DNA of 64,000 nucleotides. It comes from CAZJFH01 sp964545205 (GTDB taxonomy: Bacteria; Pseudomonadota; Alphaproteobacteria; Rhodospirillales; Magnetospirillaceae). Within the stretch, counting starts at the first letter, position 1. Each line of letters begins with the position of its first letter. This document shows positions 55,037-63,718 of this stretch, piece after piece. Below the pieces are notes generated by a model. That model saw only the letters and a program-made list of their open reading frames with translations. It was not told where the DNA came from and made no database searches. The position numbers were made by a program, and so were the translations under genes. The stretch spans positions 28,355 to 92,354 of the forward strand of contig CAZJFH010000009.1 of the NCBI GenBank assembly GCA_964545205.1, written 5' to 3'.

Positions 55037-56131
55037 TCAATTCTCCTTCGCCTTCAGGTGCATCGCCGCGGCGGCGCCGGACGCGGGCAGGGTGGCCGCG
55101 CGCCAGGGCACCAGGCTGGTGAAGGCGATGACGAGGAAGATCCACAGGCACAGCGTGCCGAGGATGCCGAGCAGCCCTTCGGGACCCATCGGCAGGGTGT
55201 ATTCGTAGAGGCCGGCGCCGGTCTTCGGCACGGTCTGGCCGCCCATGAACACCGTCCAGCGGAACATCCAGGCGGCGTGGATGGCGACCAGGCCGGTGAT
55301 CCAGCCGCTGCCCACCGGCCAGCGCGCCGCGACCAGCAGCGGCAGCAGGGTGGCGGCGGCGGCCCAGACGGCGGTGATCTGCCAGGCGTCGAAGCCGGCG
55401 ACCTGCGCCAGCGCCCGCGTCTCGACCGCCGAGAAGCCGCCGAAGCCGAGCAGGAACCAGACGCCGCCCAGCACCACGACCAGGGCCAGGGACAGGGCGA
55501 GCAGCCGGTTGGCGCGGCCTTCGAGTTCGCGGTCGAAGCCGTTGCAGACGCGGTTGAGCACCAGCATCAGGCCGAGCGCGCCGACCACGGCGGTGGCCAT
55601 GAACTGCACCGGCAGCAGCGGCGTGTTCCACAGCGGCCGCGCCTTGACGATCGCGACCTCGGCGCCGGTATAGGCGGCGACGGCGGCGGCGGCGGCCAGG
55701 GTCAGCAGCCCCAGCGCCGGCACGAAGCCGTTGCCGGTGCCGCCCAGCGACAGGAACGACAGCCGGCCGGCGAAATGCGGCCGGTGGATCGCCCAGGCGT
55801 AGGCGAGCAGCAGGCCGACATAGGCCGGGATGAACCACGCGCCCCAGGACATCCACGATCCGGTCTGCGGGTAGGCGTAGAAGTGCCAGAAGCGGTTGGG
55901 CTGGTGCAGGTCGGCCAGCAGCGCCACCGGCGCCGCGATGCCGCAGGTCACCGCCACCATCAGGGCGATGCGGCCCAGCGGCAGCCATTCGGCGCGGCGC
56001 GCGACGAAGGCCGGCAGGGTCAGCAGGAAGCCGCCCAGCGACAGCCCGACCAGGAAGAAGTACTGCACCGCCCAGGGCAGCCAGGCGCTGTCGCGGGTGA
56101 CGTTGACGATCTCGATGACGGAGGCGTTCAT
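55037..56131 (-). CDS. ttrC: TtrC-like NrfD-family membrane quinol subunit
   Basis: 364-aa integral membrane protein with about nine or ten helices, NrfD/PsrC fold. It would oxidise quinol and hand electrons to TtrB. Family features are the PWAVQYFFLVGLSLGGFLL first helix and a late region HAAWMFRWTVFMGGQTVPK near the quinol site. The start overlaps the ttrB stop by one base, and the stop is one base before ttrA. The length is close to TtrC of Salmonella. Confidence 0.85.
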   Translation of the reverse strand: MNASVIEIVNVTRDSAWLPWAVQYFFLVGLSLGGFLLTLPAFVARRAEWLPLGRIALMVAVTCGIAAPVALLADLHQPNRFWHFYAYPQTGSWMSWGAWFIPAYVGLLLAYAWAIHRPHFAGRLSFLSLGGTGNGFVPALGLLTLAAAAAVAAYTGAEVAIVKARPLWNTPLLPVQFMATAVVGALGLMLVLNRVCNGFDRELEGRANRLLALSLALVVVLGGVWFLLGFGGFSAVETRALAQVAGFDAWQITAVWAAAATLLPLLVAARWPVGSGWITGLVAIHAAWMFRWTVFMGGQTVPKTGAGLYEYTLPMGPEGLLGILGTLCLWIFLVIAFTSLVPWRAATLPASGAAAAMHLKAKEN

Positions 56132-56850
56132 CACACGTGCTCCTCGACAGGGCGCCACAGGGTCGGCTGGCCGTCGACGCGGCCCTCGAACCGCTGGTCC
56201 AGCGCGACGTAGAAGACGTGCGGCGCGGTGTTCATCTCGGGGCGCAGCACCTTGACCGGATGGGCGGCGATCGCCTGGGCGACCTCGCTTTCGGGATCGC
56301 GCAGGTCGCCGAAGATGCGGGCGCCGCCGACGCAGGTCTCGACGCAGGCCGGCAGCAGCCCGGCCTCGACGCGATGGGCGCAGAAGGTGCACTTGTCGGC
56401 GGTCTGGGTGCGCGGGTTGATGAAGCGGGCGTCGTAGGGGCAGGCCTGGACGCAGTAGCCGCAGCCGACGCAGCGCTCGGAATCGACCACGACCTCGCCG
56501 GCCGGCATCTGCCAGGTGGCGCCGACCGGACAGACCGGGATGCAGGGCGCGTCGTCGCAGTGGTTGCACAGGCGCGGCAGCATGTAGGTGTCGCTGCGGC
56601 CGCCGTCGTGGACCTCGTAGGTCGAGACGACGGTGCGGAAGCGGTCCTCCGGCACGTCGTTCTCCATCACGCAGGCCACCGTGCAGGCCTGGCAGCCGAT
56701 GCACTTGCGCAGGTCGACCACCATCGCCCAGCGCGGGCCTTCGGCGGCGGCCGCCGCCTCGGCCGGGCTTGCCGCCGCGGCGGGCGCGGCGGCGGCGCCG
56801 AGCGTCATGCCGCCAATCGCCTTCAGGAAGTTTCGTCGGGAATGGGTCAT
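56131..56850 (-). CDS. ttrB: TtrB-like four-cluster ferredoxin subunit
   Basis: 239-aa Fe-S protein with a Tat signal (SRRNFLKAIGG). Sixteen cysteines bind four [4Fe-4S] clusters: 50/53/56/60, 95/98/103/107, 127/130/133/137 and 154/157/169/173. It carries electrons from TtrC to TtrA in the periplasm. First gene of the ttrBCA operon; the leader holds a 13-bp inverted repeat and upstream dyads. Confidence 0.9.
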   Translation of the reverse strand: MTHSRRNFLKAIGGMTLGAAAAPAAAASPAEAAAAAEGPRWAMVVDLRKCIGCQACTVACVMENDVPEDRFRTVVSTYEVHDGGRSDTYMLPRLCNHCDDAPCIPVCPVGATWQMPAGEVVVDSERCVGCGYCVQACPYDARFINPRTQTADKCTFCAHRVEAGLLPACVETCVGGARIFGDLRDPESEVAQAIAAHPVKVLRPEMNTAPHVFYVALDQRFEGRVDGQPTLWRPVEEHV

Positions 56851-56870
56851 CTTCGGCTCCCCGTTTCATC

Positions 56871-56918
56871 GCCCGCCCCGGGAGCGGGACCGCAAGCGAT
56901 CGCGTTCCCGGGGCGGGC
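56871..56918. promoter_or_regulatory. 13-bp inverted repeat in the ttrB leader
   Basis: GCCCGCCCCGGGA (56871-56883) and TCCCGGGGCGGGC (56906-56918) are perfect complements with a 22-base loop, 21-68 bases before the ttrB ATG. In the mRNA it would form a very stable hairpin upstream of the RBS. It might attenuate ttr transcription or stabilise the message. Confidence 0.55.
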
Positions 56919-56959
56919 GCACAACTCGGGCCAGACTATTCCCTATCGATCGTGTGGGT

Positions 56960-57042
56960 AATTGGGGGAACCCCCAGCCGGGCTAGGGGTTTTCCCTAAT
57001 ACCCTGGGGAAAGCCACAAAGAACATAGGGGTATCCCCAATT
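56960..57042. promoter_or_regulatory. Cluster of G-tract/C-tract dyads in the divergent ttrB-tsdA promoter
   Basis: AATTGGGGGAACCCCC (56960-56975) and, inverted, AGGGGTATCCCCAATT (57027-57042) are near-copies facing each other 67 bases apart. Between them lie TAGGGGTTTTCCCTA (56984-56998) and ACCCTGGGGAAAG. All are GGGG-(2-4 A/T)-CCC-type dyads. They are the best candidates for binding sites of the response regulators encoded nearby. Confidence 0.6.
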
Positions 57043-57106
57043 CAGCCCGGCCTCCGCAGGCGATAGATTGACCACACAATCACAACAAAAGTTTCGGAGA
57101 GCGGAG

Positions 57107-58057
57107 ATGACCACCACCAGCAGGATCTTGGCCGTCACGGCCGCCACCTTGTTCCTCTCGGCCGGCGCCGGCGCCGCCGAGTGGACCGTCCCCGACATCG
57201 ACCAGCTCAAGGACGACATGTTCGGCAAATCGGTGCGCTACGGCCGCGACCTGATCGAGGCGACCTACAGGCATATCGGTCCCGAAGTCGCCGATCCGGC
57301 CATGCGCTTCGCCGGCAACAACCTGGCCTGCCGCACCTGCCATCTCGAGAACGGCACCCAGAAGTTCGCCAACCCGTTCATCGGCACCTACGCCAACTTC
57401 CCGCAGTACCGGCCGCGCGAGCACGCCATCGGCAGCATCGAGGAGCGCGTGAACGGCTGCATGCAGCGCAGCATGAACGGCAAGCCGCTGCCGGTCGACT
57501 CGAAGGAGATGCGGGCGATGGTGTCGTACCTGAAATTCCTGTCGACCGACTGGCCGGTGGGCAAGGCGGTCGAGGGCAAGGCGGTGCCGAAGATCAAGCT
57601 GCCGGCCCGCGCCGCCGACCCCGTCGCCGGCGAGAAGGTCTACGCCGAGTTCTGCGCCAGCTGCCACGGCGAGGACGGCCAGGGCAAGCGCAACGGCGCC
57701 AAGGGCGATGCGCTGGGCTACGAGTTCCCGCCGCTGTGGGGGCCGGACAGCTACAACACCGGCGCCGGCATGTACCGGGTGATCATGGCCGCCAACTTCA
57801 TCCGCTACAACATGCCGCTGGGCACCACGCACGAGGCGCCCGTGCTGAGCGACGAGCAGGCCTACGACGTCTCGGCCTACATCAACAGCAAGCCGCGGCC
57901 GGAGAAGCCGAACCTCGAGGCCGATTTCCCGAACCGCAAGATCAAGCCGGCCGATGCGGCCTTCCCACCCTACGTCTACGGCTCGCCCGACCAGCACAAA
58001 TACGGGCCGTTCCAGGACCTGATCGCGGCGCGCAAGAAGGCGCTCGAGGCGAAGTAG
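57107..58057 (+). CDS. tsdA: TsdA-like dihaem cytochrome c (thiosulfate dehydrogenase / tetrathionate reductase)
   Basis: 316-aa periplasmic cytochrome with signal peptide (to about residue 24). Two haem sites: Cys75-Cys78-His79 and Cys183-Cys186-His187. The block around NGCMQRSMNGKPLP holds Cys118, placed like the unusual axial Cys ligand of TsdA haem 1. GTYANFPQYRPRE is also typical. TsdA interconverts two thiosulfates and tetrathionate. Divergent from ttrBCA, sharing the dyad-rich promoter. The direction of catalysis cannot be told. Confidence 0.85.
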   Translation: MTTTSRILAVTAATLFLSAGAGAAEWTVPDIDQLKDDMFGKSVRYGRDLIEATYRHIGPEVADPAMRFAGNNLACRTCHLENGTQKFANPFIGTYANFPQYRPREHAIGSIEERVNGCMQRSMNGKPLPVDSKEMRAMVSYLKFLSTDWPVGKAVEGKAVPKIKLPARAADPVAGEKVYAEFCASCHGEDGQGKRNGAKGDALGYEFPPLWGPDSYNTGAGMYRVIMAANFIRYNMPLGTTHEAPVLSDEQAYDVSAYINSKPRPEKPNLEADFPNRKIKPADAAFPPYVYGSPDQHKYGPFQDLIAARKKALEAK

Positions 58058-58134
58058 CGGCGGAGCCCCCTCCCTCCATCCGCCGCCGGCCGGGGCCCTC
58101 GCGGTCCCGGCCGCCCCCGTTCGCGAGGTGCGTC

Positions 58135-58818
58135 ATGGATCCTTCCACCAAGCCGCTGGTGCGTGTGGTCGACGATGACGAATGTTTCCGCGACTCCATG
58201 CTCTGGCTGATGCGCTCGGCCGAGATCGAGGTGGCCGGCTTCGGCGACGCCGCCGAATTCCTGGCTGGCTACGACGCGGACCGGCCGGGTTGCCTGCTGC
58301 TGGACCTGCGGATGCCGGGCCTCGGCGGGCTCGATGTGCAGCAGATCCTGGGCGACCGGCAGCGGTTCACGCCCATCATCTTCGTCACCGCCCACGGCGA
58401 CGTCGCGGTGGCGGTGCGCGCCATCCGCGACGGCGCCTTCGACTTCCTGCAAAAGCCGGTCGAACACCGGCTTCTGTTCCAGCGTGTCACCCAGGCGCTC
58501 GCCGCCAGCATCACCGCGGTCGCCGCCGAACGGACGCGGCGTCAACTCCAGGCCGCGGTCACCAGCCTCAGCCTCGGCGAGCGCCGCGTATGGGCGCTGG
58601 CGGCGATGGGGCTGCGCGACAAGGCGATCGCCGAGCGGCTGGGCCTCAGCGTGCGCACGGTCGAGGTGCGCAAGCGCAACGCCCGCGCCAAACTGGGCGT
58701 GCGCAGCGGCGCCGACCTGGCGCGCCTGTCGGTGCTGGCCGGCGCGCTGGAAGACGCCGAGCCGCCGCCGGTCGAGAATGTCAGCGCGGCTCGGGGTCCA
58801 GAACCCCGGCCAGGGTGA
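58135..58818 (+). CDS. FixJ/TtrR-type response regulator, second of two
   Basis: 227-aa regulator: receiver domain with acidic pocket VVDDDE, phospho-acceptor Asp57 (LLLDLRMPG), Thr in VTAHGD and Lys in LQKPVEH; LuxR-type HTH with AIAERLGLSVRTVEVRKRN. It follows the cytochrome gene by 77 bases and is likely co-transcribed. It resembles TtrR (58781-59407) but differs in sequence. No separate kinase is linked to it. Its end overlaps ttrR convergently by 38 bases. Confidence 0.85.
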   Translation: MDPSTKPLVRVVDDDECFRDSMLWLMRSAEIEVAGFGDAAEFLAGYDADRPGCLLLDLRMPGLGGLDVQQILGDRQRFTPIIFVTAHGDVAVAVRAIRDGAFDFLQKPVEHRLLFQRVTQALAASITAVAAERTRRQLQAAVTSLSLGERRVWALAAMGLRDKAIAERLGLSVRTVEVRKRNARAKLGVRSGADLARLSVLAGALEDAEPPPVENVSAARGPEPRPG

Positions 58819-59407
58819 GCATCCGCGCGAGATCCGCGCCGGTGGTCGCCTGCATCTTCTCCATCGCGTTGTGGCGATGGACCTCGACCGTCTTCTGGCT
58901 GATGCCGAGTTCGTGGGCGATGACCTTGTTCTGCTTGCCGGTGCCGACCAGCAGCGCCACCTCGCGTTCGCGCGGCGACAGGGTGGCCAGGCGCGCGCGG
59001 ATCTCGTGCGCCCTGGCCTGCTCGGCCATCGCCGCCGTGCTGGTGCGGATGGCGGCGGTGACGCGGTCGAGCAGCGCCTGGTTGTTGAACGGCTTTTCGA
59101 TGAAGTCGATGGCGCCGGCCCTCATCGCGCGCACCGCCATCGGCACGTCGCCGTGGCCGGTGATGACGATGACCGGCAGCGCCGAGCCGCGCTCGATCAG
59201 GATCTGCTGCAGCTCGAGGCCGCTCATTCCCGGCATGCGCACGTCGAGCACCAGGCAACCGGGCCGCGCCGGGTCGTAGGCGGCGAGGAAGTGCTCGGCG
59301 GAAGGGAACGCCTCGACGGCCAATCCGACCGACTGCAGCAGGTAGCTCAGCGAATCCCGCATCGCGTCGTCGTCGTCGACCACGAACACCGTCGCGTCAC
59401 TGTTCAT
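58781..59407 (-). CDS. ttrR: TtrR-like response regulator
   Basis: 208-aa FixJ-family regulator: receiver with VVDDDDAMRDSL, Asp55 (LVLDVRMPG), VITGHGD and IEKPFNN; LuxR-type HTH with LGISQKTVEVHRHNAMEKM. The start ATG 59407 overlaps the end of ttrS by 11 bases, so kinase and regulator are co-translated. By analogy with Salmonella it would activate ttrBCA when tetrathionate is sensed. Confidence 0.85.
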   Translation of the reverse strand: MNSDATVFVVDDDDAMRDSLSYLLQSVGLAVEAFPSAEHFLAAYDPARPGCLVLDVRMPGMSGLELQQILIERGSALPVIVITGHGDVPMAVRAMRAGAIDFIEKPFNNQALLDRVTAAIRTSTAAMAEQARAHEIRARLATLSPREREVALLVGTGKQNKVIAHELGISQKTVEVHRHNAMEKMQATTGADLARMLTLAGVLDPEPR

Positions 59408-61142
59408 CGGCGTTCTCCGCGAGCGGCAGGGCGACGTGCATGACGACGCCGCCCGCCGGATTGTCCTCGGCCCACAAGCGGCCGCCATGCGCCTCGATGA
59501 TAGACCGGCTGAGCGCCAGGCCGAGGCCGATGCCTTCGGGCTTGGTGGTGAAATAGGGTTCGAACAGGCGCTCGCGCGCCTCGGCGCTCAGGCCGCCGCC
59601 GCGATCGGCGACCGACAGCCGCACCGTCGCGCCGTCGCGGGCGGTGGCGATCGTCAGCCGGCGCGCGGCGGGCGGCGTCGCGGCCATGGCGTCGAAGGCG
59701 TTCTGCAGCAGGTTGAGAACCACCTGCTGCACCTGGATGCGGTCGCCCTCGACCGGCGGCAGGCGGTCGGCCAGATCCAGCGTCATCGCGACGCCGGCGC
59801 GCCGGGCCTGGCCCTCGAACAGGTCGGCCGCCTCGCGCGCCGCGTCGCCGAGGTCGAACGGCAGCCGCACCGCGTCGCGCTTGCGCACCAGGGCGCGGAT
59901 GCGCTGGATGACCCGCCCGGCGCGCTTGGCCTGTTCGGCGATGCGCTGGGTGGTGGCGAGCAGTTCGGCCTCGTCCGAGCGCCCGGCCTGCAGCCGCAGG
60001 GCGCAGCCGTCGGCGTAATTGGTGATGGCGGCCAGCGGCTGGTTGAGCTCGTGCGCCAGATTGCCGGCCATCTCGCCGAGGATCGACAGCCGCGCGACGT
60101 GGTCCAGCTCGCGCCGCTGCTCGCGCTCGCGCTCCTCGATGCGCTGGCGTTCGGCGATCTCGCGCTCCAGCTCGGTGGTGCGCAGCTTGACCAGGTGCTC
60201 GACGCGCCAGACGTGGATCACCCACCAGCCGGCGGCCAGCGCGACGATCAGCAGCCAGTGCCAGTGCCGCCAGAACAGCTCGGCCAGCGGGACCTCGCCC
60301 AGGCGTTCGTAGGGGCCGATGCGCAGGGCGCGGAACAGCTCGTGCACCGGCTGGTAGTCCAGCGGCACCGTCCAGCCCGGAGTCGCCGGCATGGCGAGCA
60401 GGGCGACGGCGACGCGCTTGGCGAGCTCGGGCGGCGTCCCGGCCAGCTTCGCGAACGGCCAGTCGGGATAGAGGCGGCTGCTGACCCGGCAGTCGAGGCC
60501 GGAATGCGGCATCTCGTGCAGCACCCGGAACTCCTCCAGCCGGATCTCGCCGTTGGCCGCCATGTGTTCGAGAAGGCAGCCGCGGACGATCCCGGCATCG
60601 GCCTGCCCGGCCCGCACCGCCGCGACCACCTTGTCCATCGGAAATCCCGAGAAGCTCAGGCGCAGGTCGGCGCCGGGGTCGATTCCGTGCTCGGCCAGCT
60701 CGCGCCAGGCGATCTGGAAGCCGCCGAAGGCGCGCGGGGCCACCGCCATCACCCGCGCGCCGCGCAAATCCTCCAGGCTGCGGACGGGACCGTCGGCGCG
60801 CGTGAAGATCGTCGACGCCACCGGCTCGCCGCCCTCGAAGGTGGCGATGCGGCTGACGCCCTGGGCGGCTTCGAGTTCGACGTAGTTGCCGGGATTGGTG
60901 ATGACGAAATCGACGTCGCCGTTGGCCACCGCCCGGCGCATCTCGGGAAGATCGAGCGGGATGAGCTGGAAGTCCGTTTCCGGGATCGCGCGCTCCAGCG
61001 CCGTGCGGGTGTCGCTCCAGGCGGCGACGCTGCGCTCGGCGCCGAGGAAGGCCAGCACGCCGACCGTCACCACCTCCCGCGCCGCCGCCGGAGCGGCGCA
61101 GCCGAGAACGGAGGCGGCGAGCAAGAGGGGCAGGATGCGCAT
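59397..61142 (-). CDS. ttrS: TtrS-like sensor histidine kinase with periplasmic PhnD-type domain
   Basis: 581-aa kinase. A signal sequence leads a periplasmic binding-protein domain (about 25-270) of the PhnD type (VTVGVLAFLGAERS, DFVITNPGNYVELE, FSGFPMDKVVAAV), then a membrane helix near 297-315, a coiled coil, HisKA with His364 (NLAHELNQPLAAITNYADGC) and HATPase (LLQNAFDAM, EGIGLGLAL). This architecture is that of TtrS, which binds tetrathionate outside. MRILPLLL start at 61142. Confidence 0.85.
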   Translation of the reverse strand: MRILPLLLAASVLGCAAPAAAREVVTVGVLAFLGAERSVAAWSDTRTALERAIPETDFQLIPLDLPEMRRAVANGDVDFVITNPGNYVELEAAQGVSRIATFEGGEPVASTIFTRADGPVRSLEDLRGARVMAVAPRAFGGFQIAWRELAEHGIDPGADLRLSFSGFPMDKVVAAVRAGQADAGIVRGCLLEHMAANGEIRLEEFRVLHEMPHSGLDCRVSSRLYPDWPFAKLAGTPPELAKRVAVALLAMPATPGWTVPLDYQPVHELFRALRIGPYERLGEVPLAELFWRHWHWLLIVALAAGWWVIHVWRVEHLVKLRTTELEREIAERQRIEEREREQRRELDHVARLSILGEMAGNLAHELNQPLAAITNYADGCALRLQAGRSDEAELLATTQRIAEQAKRAGRVIQRIRALVRKRDAVRLPFDLGDAAREAADLFEGQARRAGVAMTLDLADRLPPVEGDRIQVQQVVLNLLQNAFDAMAATPPAARRLTIATARDGATVRLSVADRGGGLSAEARERLFEPYFTTKPEGIGLGLALSRSIIEAHGGRLWAEDNPAGGVVMHVALPLAENADEQ

Positions 61143-61216
61143 GGACCGACTTCGGACCGGAGAACCAGCCGCGATTCTAGACCAGCGGCGGTGCGCCGTC
61201 GACGGCGGCGCGGCGC

Positions 61217-62194
61217 TCAGTCGCGCCCCATGCTCAGCACGACCTTGCCGGTGGCGGCGCGGCTCTTGAGCAGCCCGATCGCCTCGGCCGCCCGCTCCAG
61301 CGGCAGCACGTGCGAGACGTGCTGCGCGATGCGCCCTTCGGCGTGCCAGGCCACCAGTTCGGCCAGCGAGGCGCGCAGGCCGGCCGGGTCGATCTTGCGG
61401 TAGGCGCCCCAGTAGTAGCCGATCGCGGTGATGTTCTTGACCAGCAGGATGTTGGCCGGGATCTGCGGCACCTTGCCGCTGGCGAAGCCGACCAGCAGGA
61501 TGCGCCCGTCGGGGGCGGTGCAGCGCAGGCTGGCGTCGAACACCTCGCCGCCCACGGGATCGTAGACCACGTCGGCGCCGCGGCCGCCGGTCAGTTCCTT
61601 GACCCGGGCGCGCACGTCCTCGCTGCGGTAGTCGATGCCGTGGGCGGCGCCGTGCTGGGCGGCGATCGCCAGCTTGTCGGCGCCGCCGGCGGTGGCGATC
61701 ACCGTCGCGCCCAGGCACTTGCCGACCGCCACCGCGGTCAGCCCGACGCCGCCGGCGGCGCCGTGGACCAGCAGCGTCTCGCCGGCCTTCAGGCCGCATT
61801 TGCGCGCCAGGCCGTAATGCGAGGTGCCCCAGGCGATCGGAAAGCCGGCGGCGGTGACGAAGTCCATCGCATCGGGCAGCACGACGACGTCGTCGCCGCG
61901 CGCCAGCGCCTCCTCGGCGAAGGCGCCGCCGTCGAGCGGCGCCATCACCCGGTCGCCGGGCCGGCAGGTGGCGACGCCGGGCGCCACCTCGAGCACCACG
62001 CCGGCCGCCTCCATCCCGGGCACGAAGGGCGGCTCCATCCGCTCCTGGTACTTGCCGGTGGTGGTCAGGCTGTCGGCGAAGTTGACGCCGGCGGCGTGGA
62101 CGGCGATGCGGACCATGCCGTCGCGCAGGGCCGGCGACGGCAGGTCGCGCAGTTCGAGGGGCTGGGCGAGGGCGGGGCAGACGACGGCGCGCAT
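61217..62194 (-). CDS. Zinc-independent quinone oxidoreductase (MDR family)
   Basis: 325-aa medium-chain dehydrogenase/reductase: MRAVVCPALAQPLEL start, FVPGMEAAGVV, cofactor loop VHGAAGGVGLTAV and no structural-zinc cysteine cluster. This is the NADPH:quinone oxidoreductase/crotonyl-CoA reductase-like subgroup. ATG 62194 is used; the extra 27 codons upstream are unlike the family. Natural substrate unknown. Confidence 0.85.
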   Translation of the reverse strand: MRAVVCPALAQPLELRDLPSPALRDGMVRIAVHAAGVNFADSLTTTGKYQERMEPPFVPGMEAAGVVLEVAPGVATCRPGDRVMAPLDGGAFAEEALARGDDVVVLPDAMDFVTAAGFPIAWGTSHYGLARKCGLKAGETLLVHGAAGGVGLTAVAVGKCLGATVIATAGGADKLAIAAQHGAAHGIDYRSEDVRARVKELTGGRGADVVYDPVGGEVFDASLRCTAPDGRILLVGFASGKVPQIPANILLVKNITAIGYYWGAYRKIDPAGLRASLAELVAWHAEGRIAQHVSHVLPLERAAEAIGLLKSRAATGKVVLSMGRD

Positions 62195-62298
62195 GGAACG
62201 GCTCCACGTTGGGCGGGGGCATGGTTCTAGCACGGCGGCGAGCGGGCTTGAAGCCGGCGGCATGTCGGGCGACACTGCCGGCCGGAGTCGGAGGAGCG

Positions 62299-62853
62299 AT
62301 GCGCGGCTGGTTCGGAATCGGCGTCGAGGGCGTCAGCAAGGCGATGAACGTCGGGGCGCTGTTCCGAACGGCGCACGCCTTCGGCGCCAGCTTCGTGTTC
62401 ACCATCGGCGCCGACTACTCGCGCGGCGAGGGCTATCAGGCCGACACCTCGGACACGCCGGGGCAGGTGCCGTTCTACGACTTCCCCGAACTCGCGGCGA
62501 TGGCGTTGCCCAAGGGCTGCCAGCTCGTCGGCGTCGAGCTGGTCGACGACGCCGTCGACCTGCCGTCGTTCCGCCATCCGGCCAACGCCGCCTACGTGCT
62601 GGGGCGCGAGCGCGGCAGCCTCAGCCCCGAACTGCTGGGGCGCTGCGCCCATGTGGTGCGGATTCCGACCCGCTTCTGCGTCAACCTGGCGGTCGCCGGC
62701 GCGATCGTGATGTACGACCGCACCGTCAGCCTGGGCCGCTTCGCCGAGCGGCCGGTGATGCCGGGCGGGCCGCCGCCGGCGCCCGACTCCGCCAAGGGAC
62801 ACGGCGCGCCGCGGTTCCGCACCGAGCGGCGGCAGGGATTGCGCCGCGGCTGA
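62299..62853 (+). CDS. TrmH/SpoU-family RNA 2'-O-methyltransferase
   Basis: 184-aa SPOUT methyltransferase. Motif 1 NVGALFRTAHAFGA, motif 2 VLGRERGSLSPELL and motif 3 IPTRFCVNLAVAGAIVMYD form the knot. The C-terminal 35 residues are Pro/Arg-rich and may bind RNA. GGAGGAG precedes ATG 62299. Relatives modify tRNA or rRNA ribose; the site is not predictable. Confidence 0.85.
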   Translation: MRGWFGIGVEGVSKAMNVGALFRTAHAFGASFVFTIGADYSRGEGYQADTSDTPGQVPFYDFPELAAMALPKGCQLVGVELVDDAVDLPSFRHPANAAYVLGRERGSLSPELLGRCAHVVRIPTRFCVNLAVAGAIVMYDRTVSLGRFAERPVMPGGPPPAPDSAKGHGAPRFRTERRQGLRRG

Positions 62854-62919
62854 GAGACTTGTTTCTCCGATTGCCGCTTCCGCTATAATGCCGGCGAACA
62901 CGGGCCAGCGGACGGCGGA

Positions 62920-63717
62920 ATGGCGAAGGGTAACGAAGACGGCTGCGAAGCGGTCCACCTCAGGCGCAACAGGGAGCTGTTCAACTACCTGATCAGCACC
63001 TTCAAGGGCCTGCTCCCCGAAGAGGAGAAGGTGAAGTTCGCGCGTCTGGCCGCCGAGCTGAACCAGGCGGTCGCCGACAACTGCGCCGCCTGCCAGACCG
63101 TCGCCCGCGCCGAGGCCGAGCCGTCGCGCGTCGGCGTCGTCAGCAAGCCCTCGGGCGCCGGCTTCCGCGATCCGCGCCGCCAGCGCTTCCTGCTGCGCCT
63201 GATCTCGGCGCGCATCTCGCACCTGTTCGCCGGCGACAAGGCGATCCTGCCCAAGAGCGTCGTCGAGGGCATGGACCGCTACATGACCAAGGCGCTGGGC
63301 GACATCGTCTATGCCGAGCTCAACCGCGAGGCCGAGATGCTGCTCGAGAAGCTGGCCACCGACGACGACAAGCAGATCTGGGAGCGCATCTACGAAAGCC
63401 CCGATTCGCGCCGCTTCGCCGAGACGATCCTGATCCGCATCCTGCTGAAGTTCGAGAACTTCCAGGCCGCCAAGCGCATCTTCATGTCGATCGTCGGCAT
63501 GGCGATGAACGAAGGCAGCCAGTTCCAGATGAAGGACGGCCACTTCCACATCCTGTTCGAAGGCATGTTCGGCGACATCGCCCAGAACCTGCGCAGCGAA
63601 TCGCAGCGCATCGTCTGGGACTACCAGTTCGGCGAGGAGACGGGAAAGAAGCTGACCGTGATCTTCAAGATGGCCAAGCAGGACCGCGCCCCGCCCAAGG
63701 TCGCCGCCCGGCGCTAG
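62920..63717 (+). CDS. Unrecognised soluble, mostly helical protein (265 aa)
   Basis: 265 aa, highly charged, mostly helical, no signal peptide or membrane segment. Notable parts are a Cys pair NCAACQTV near residue 66, a basic DPRRQRFLLRLISARISHLF and a rather conserved-looking EGSQFQMKDGHFHILFEGM near the C-terminus. I do not recognise the family; the regular helix pattern suggests a structural or regulatory role. It is preceded by an AT-rich stretch (CCGCTATAATGC at about 62879-62890) that contains TATAAT, a good -10. Confidence 0.6.
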   Translation: MAKGNEDGCEAVHLRRNRELFNYLISTFKGLLPEEEKVKFARLAAELNQAVADNCAACQTVARAEAEPSRVGVVSKPSGAGFRDPRRQRFLLRLISARISHLFAGDKAILPKSVVEGMDRYMTKALGDIVYAELNREAEMLLEKLATDDDKQIWERIYESPDSRRFAETILIRILLKFENFQAAKRIFMSIVGMAMNEGSQFQMKDGHFHILFEGMFGDIAQNLRSESQRIVWDYQFGEETGKKLTVIFKMAKQDRAPPKVAARR

Positions 63718-63718
63718 C

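Noticed and set aside
52027..55122. Plus-strand open frame of 1031 codons opposite ttrA
   Set aside because: Antisense to a molybdoprotein with complete motifs; composition is typical of GC shadow frames.
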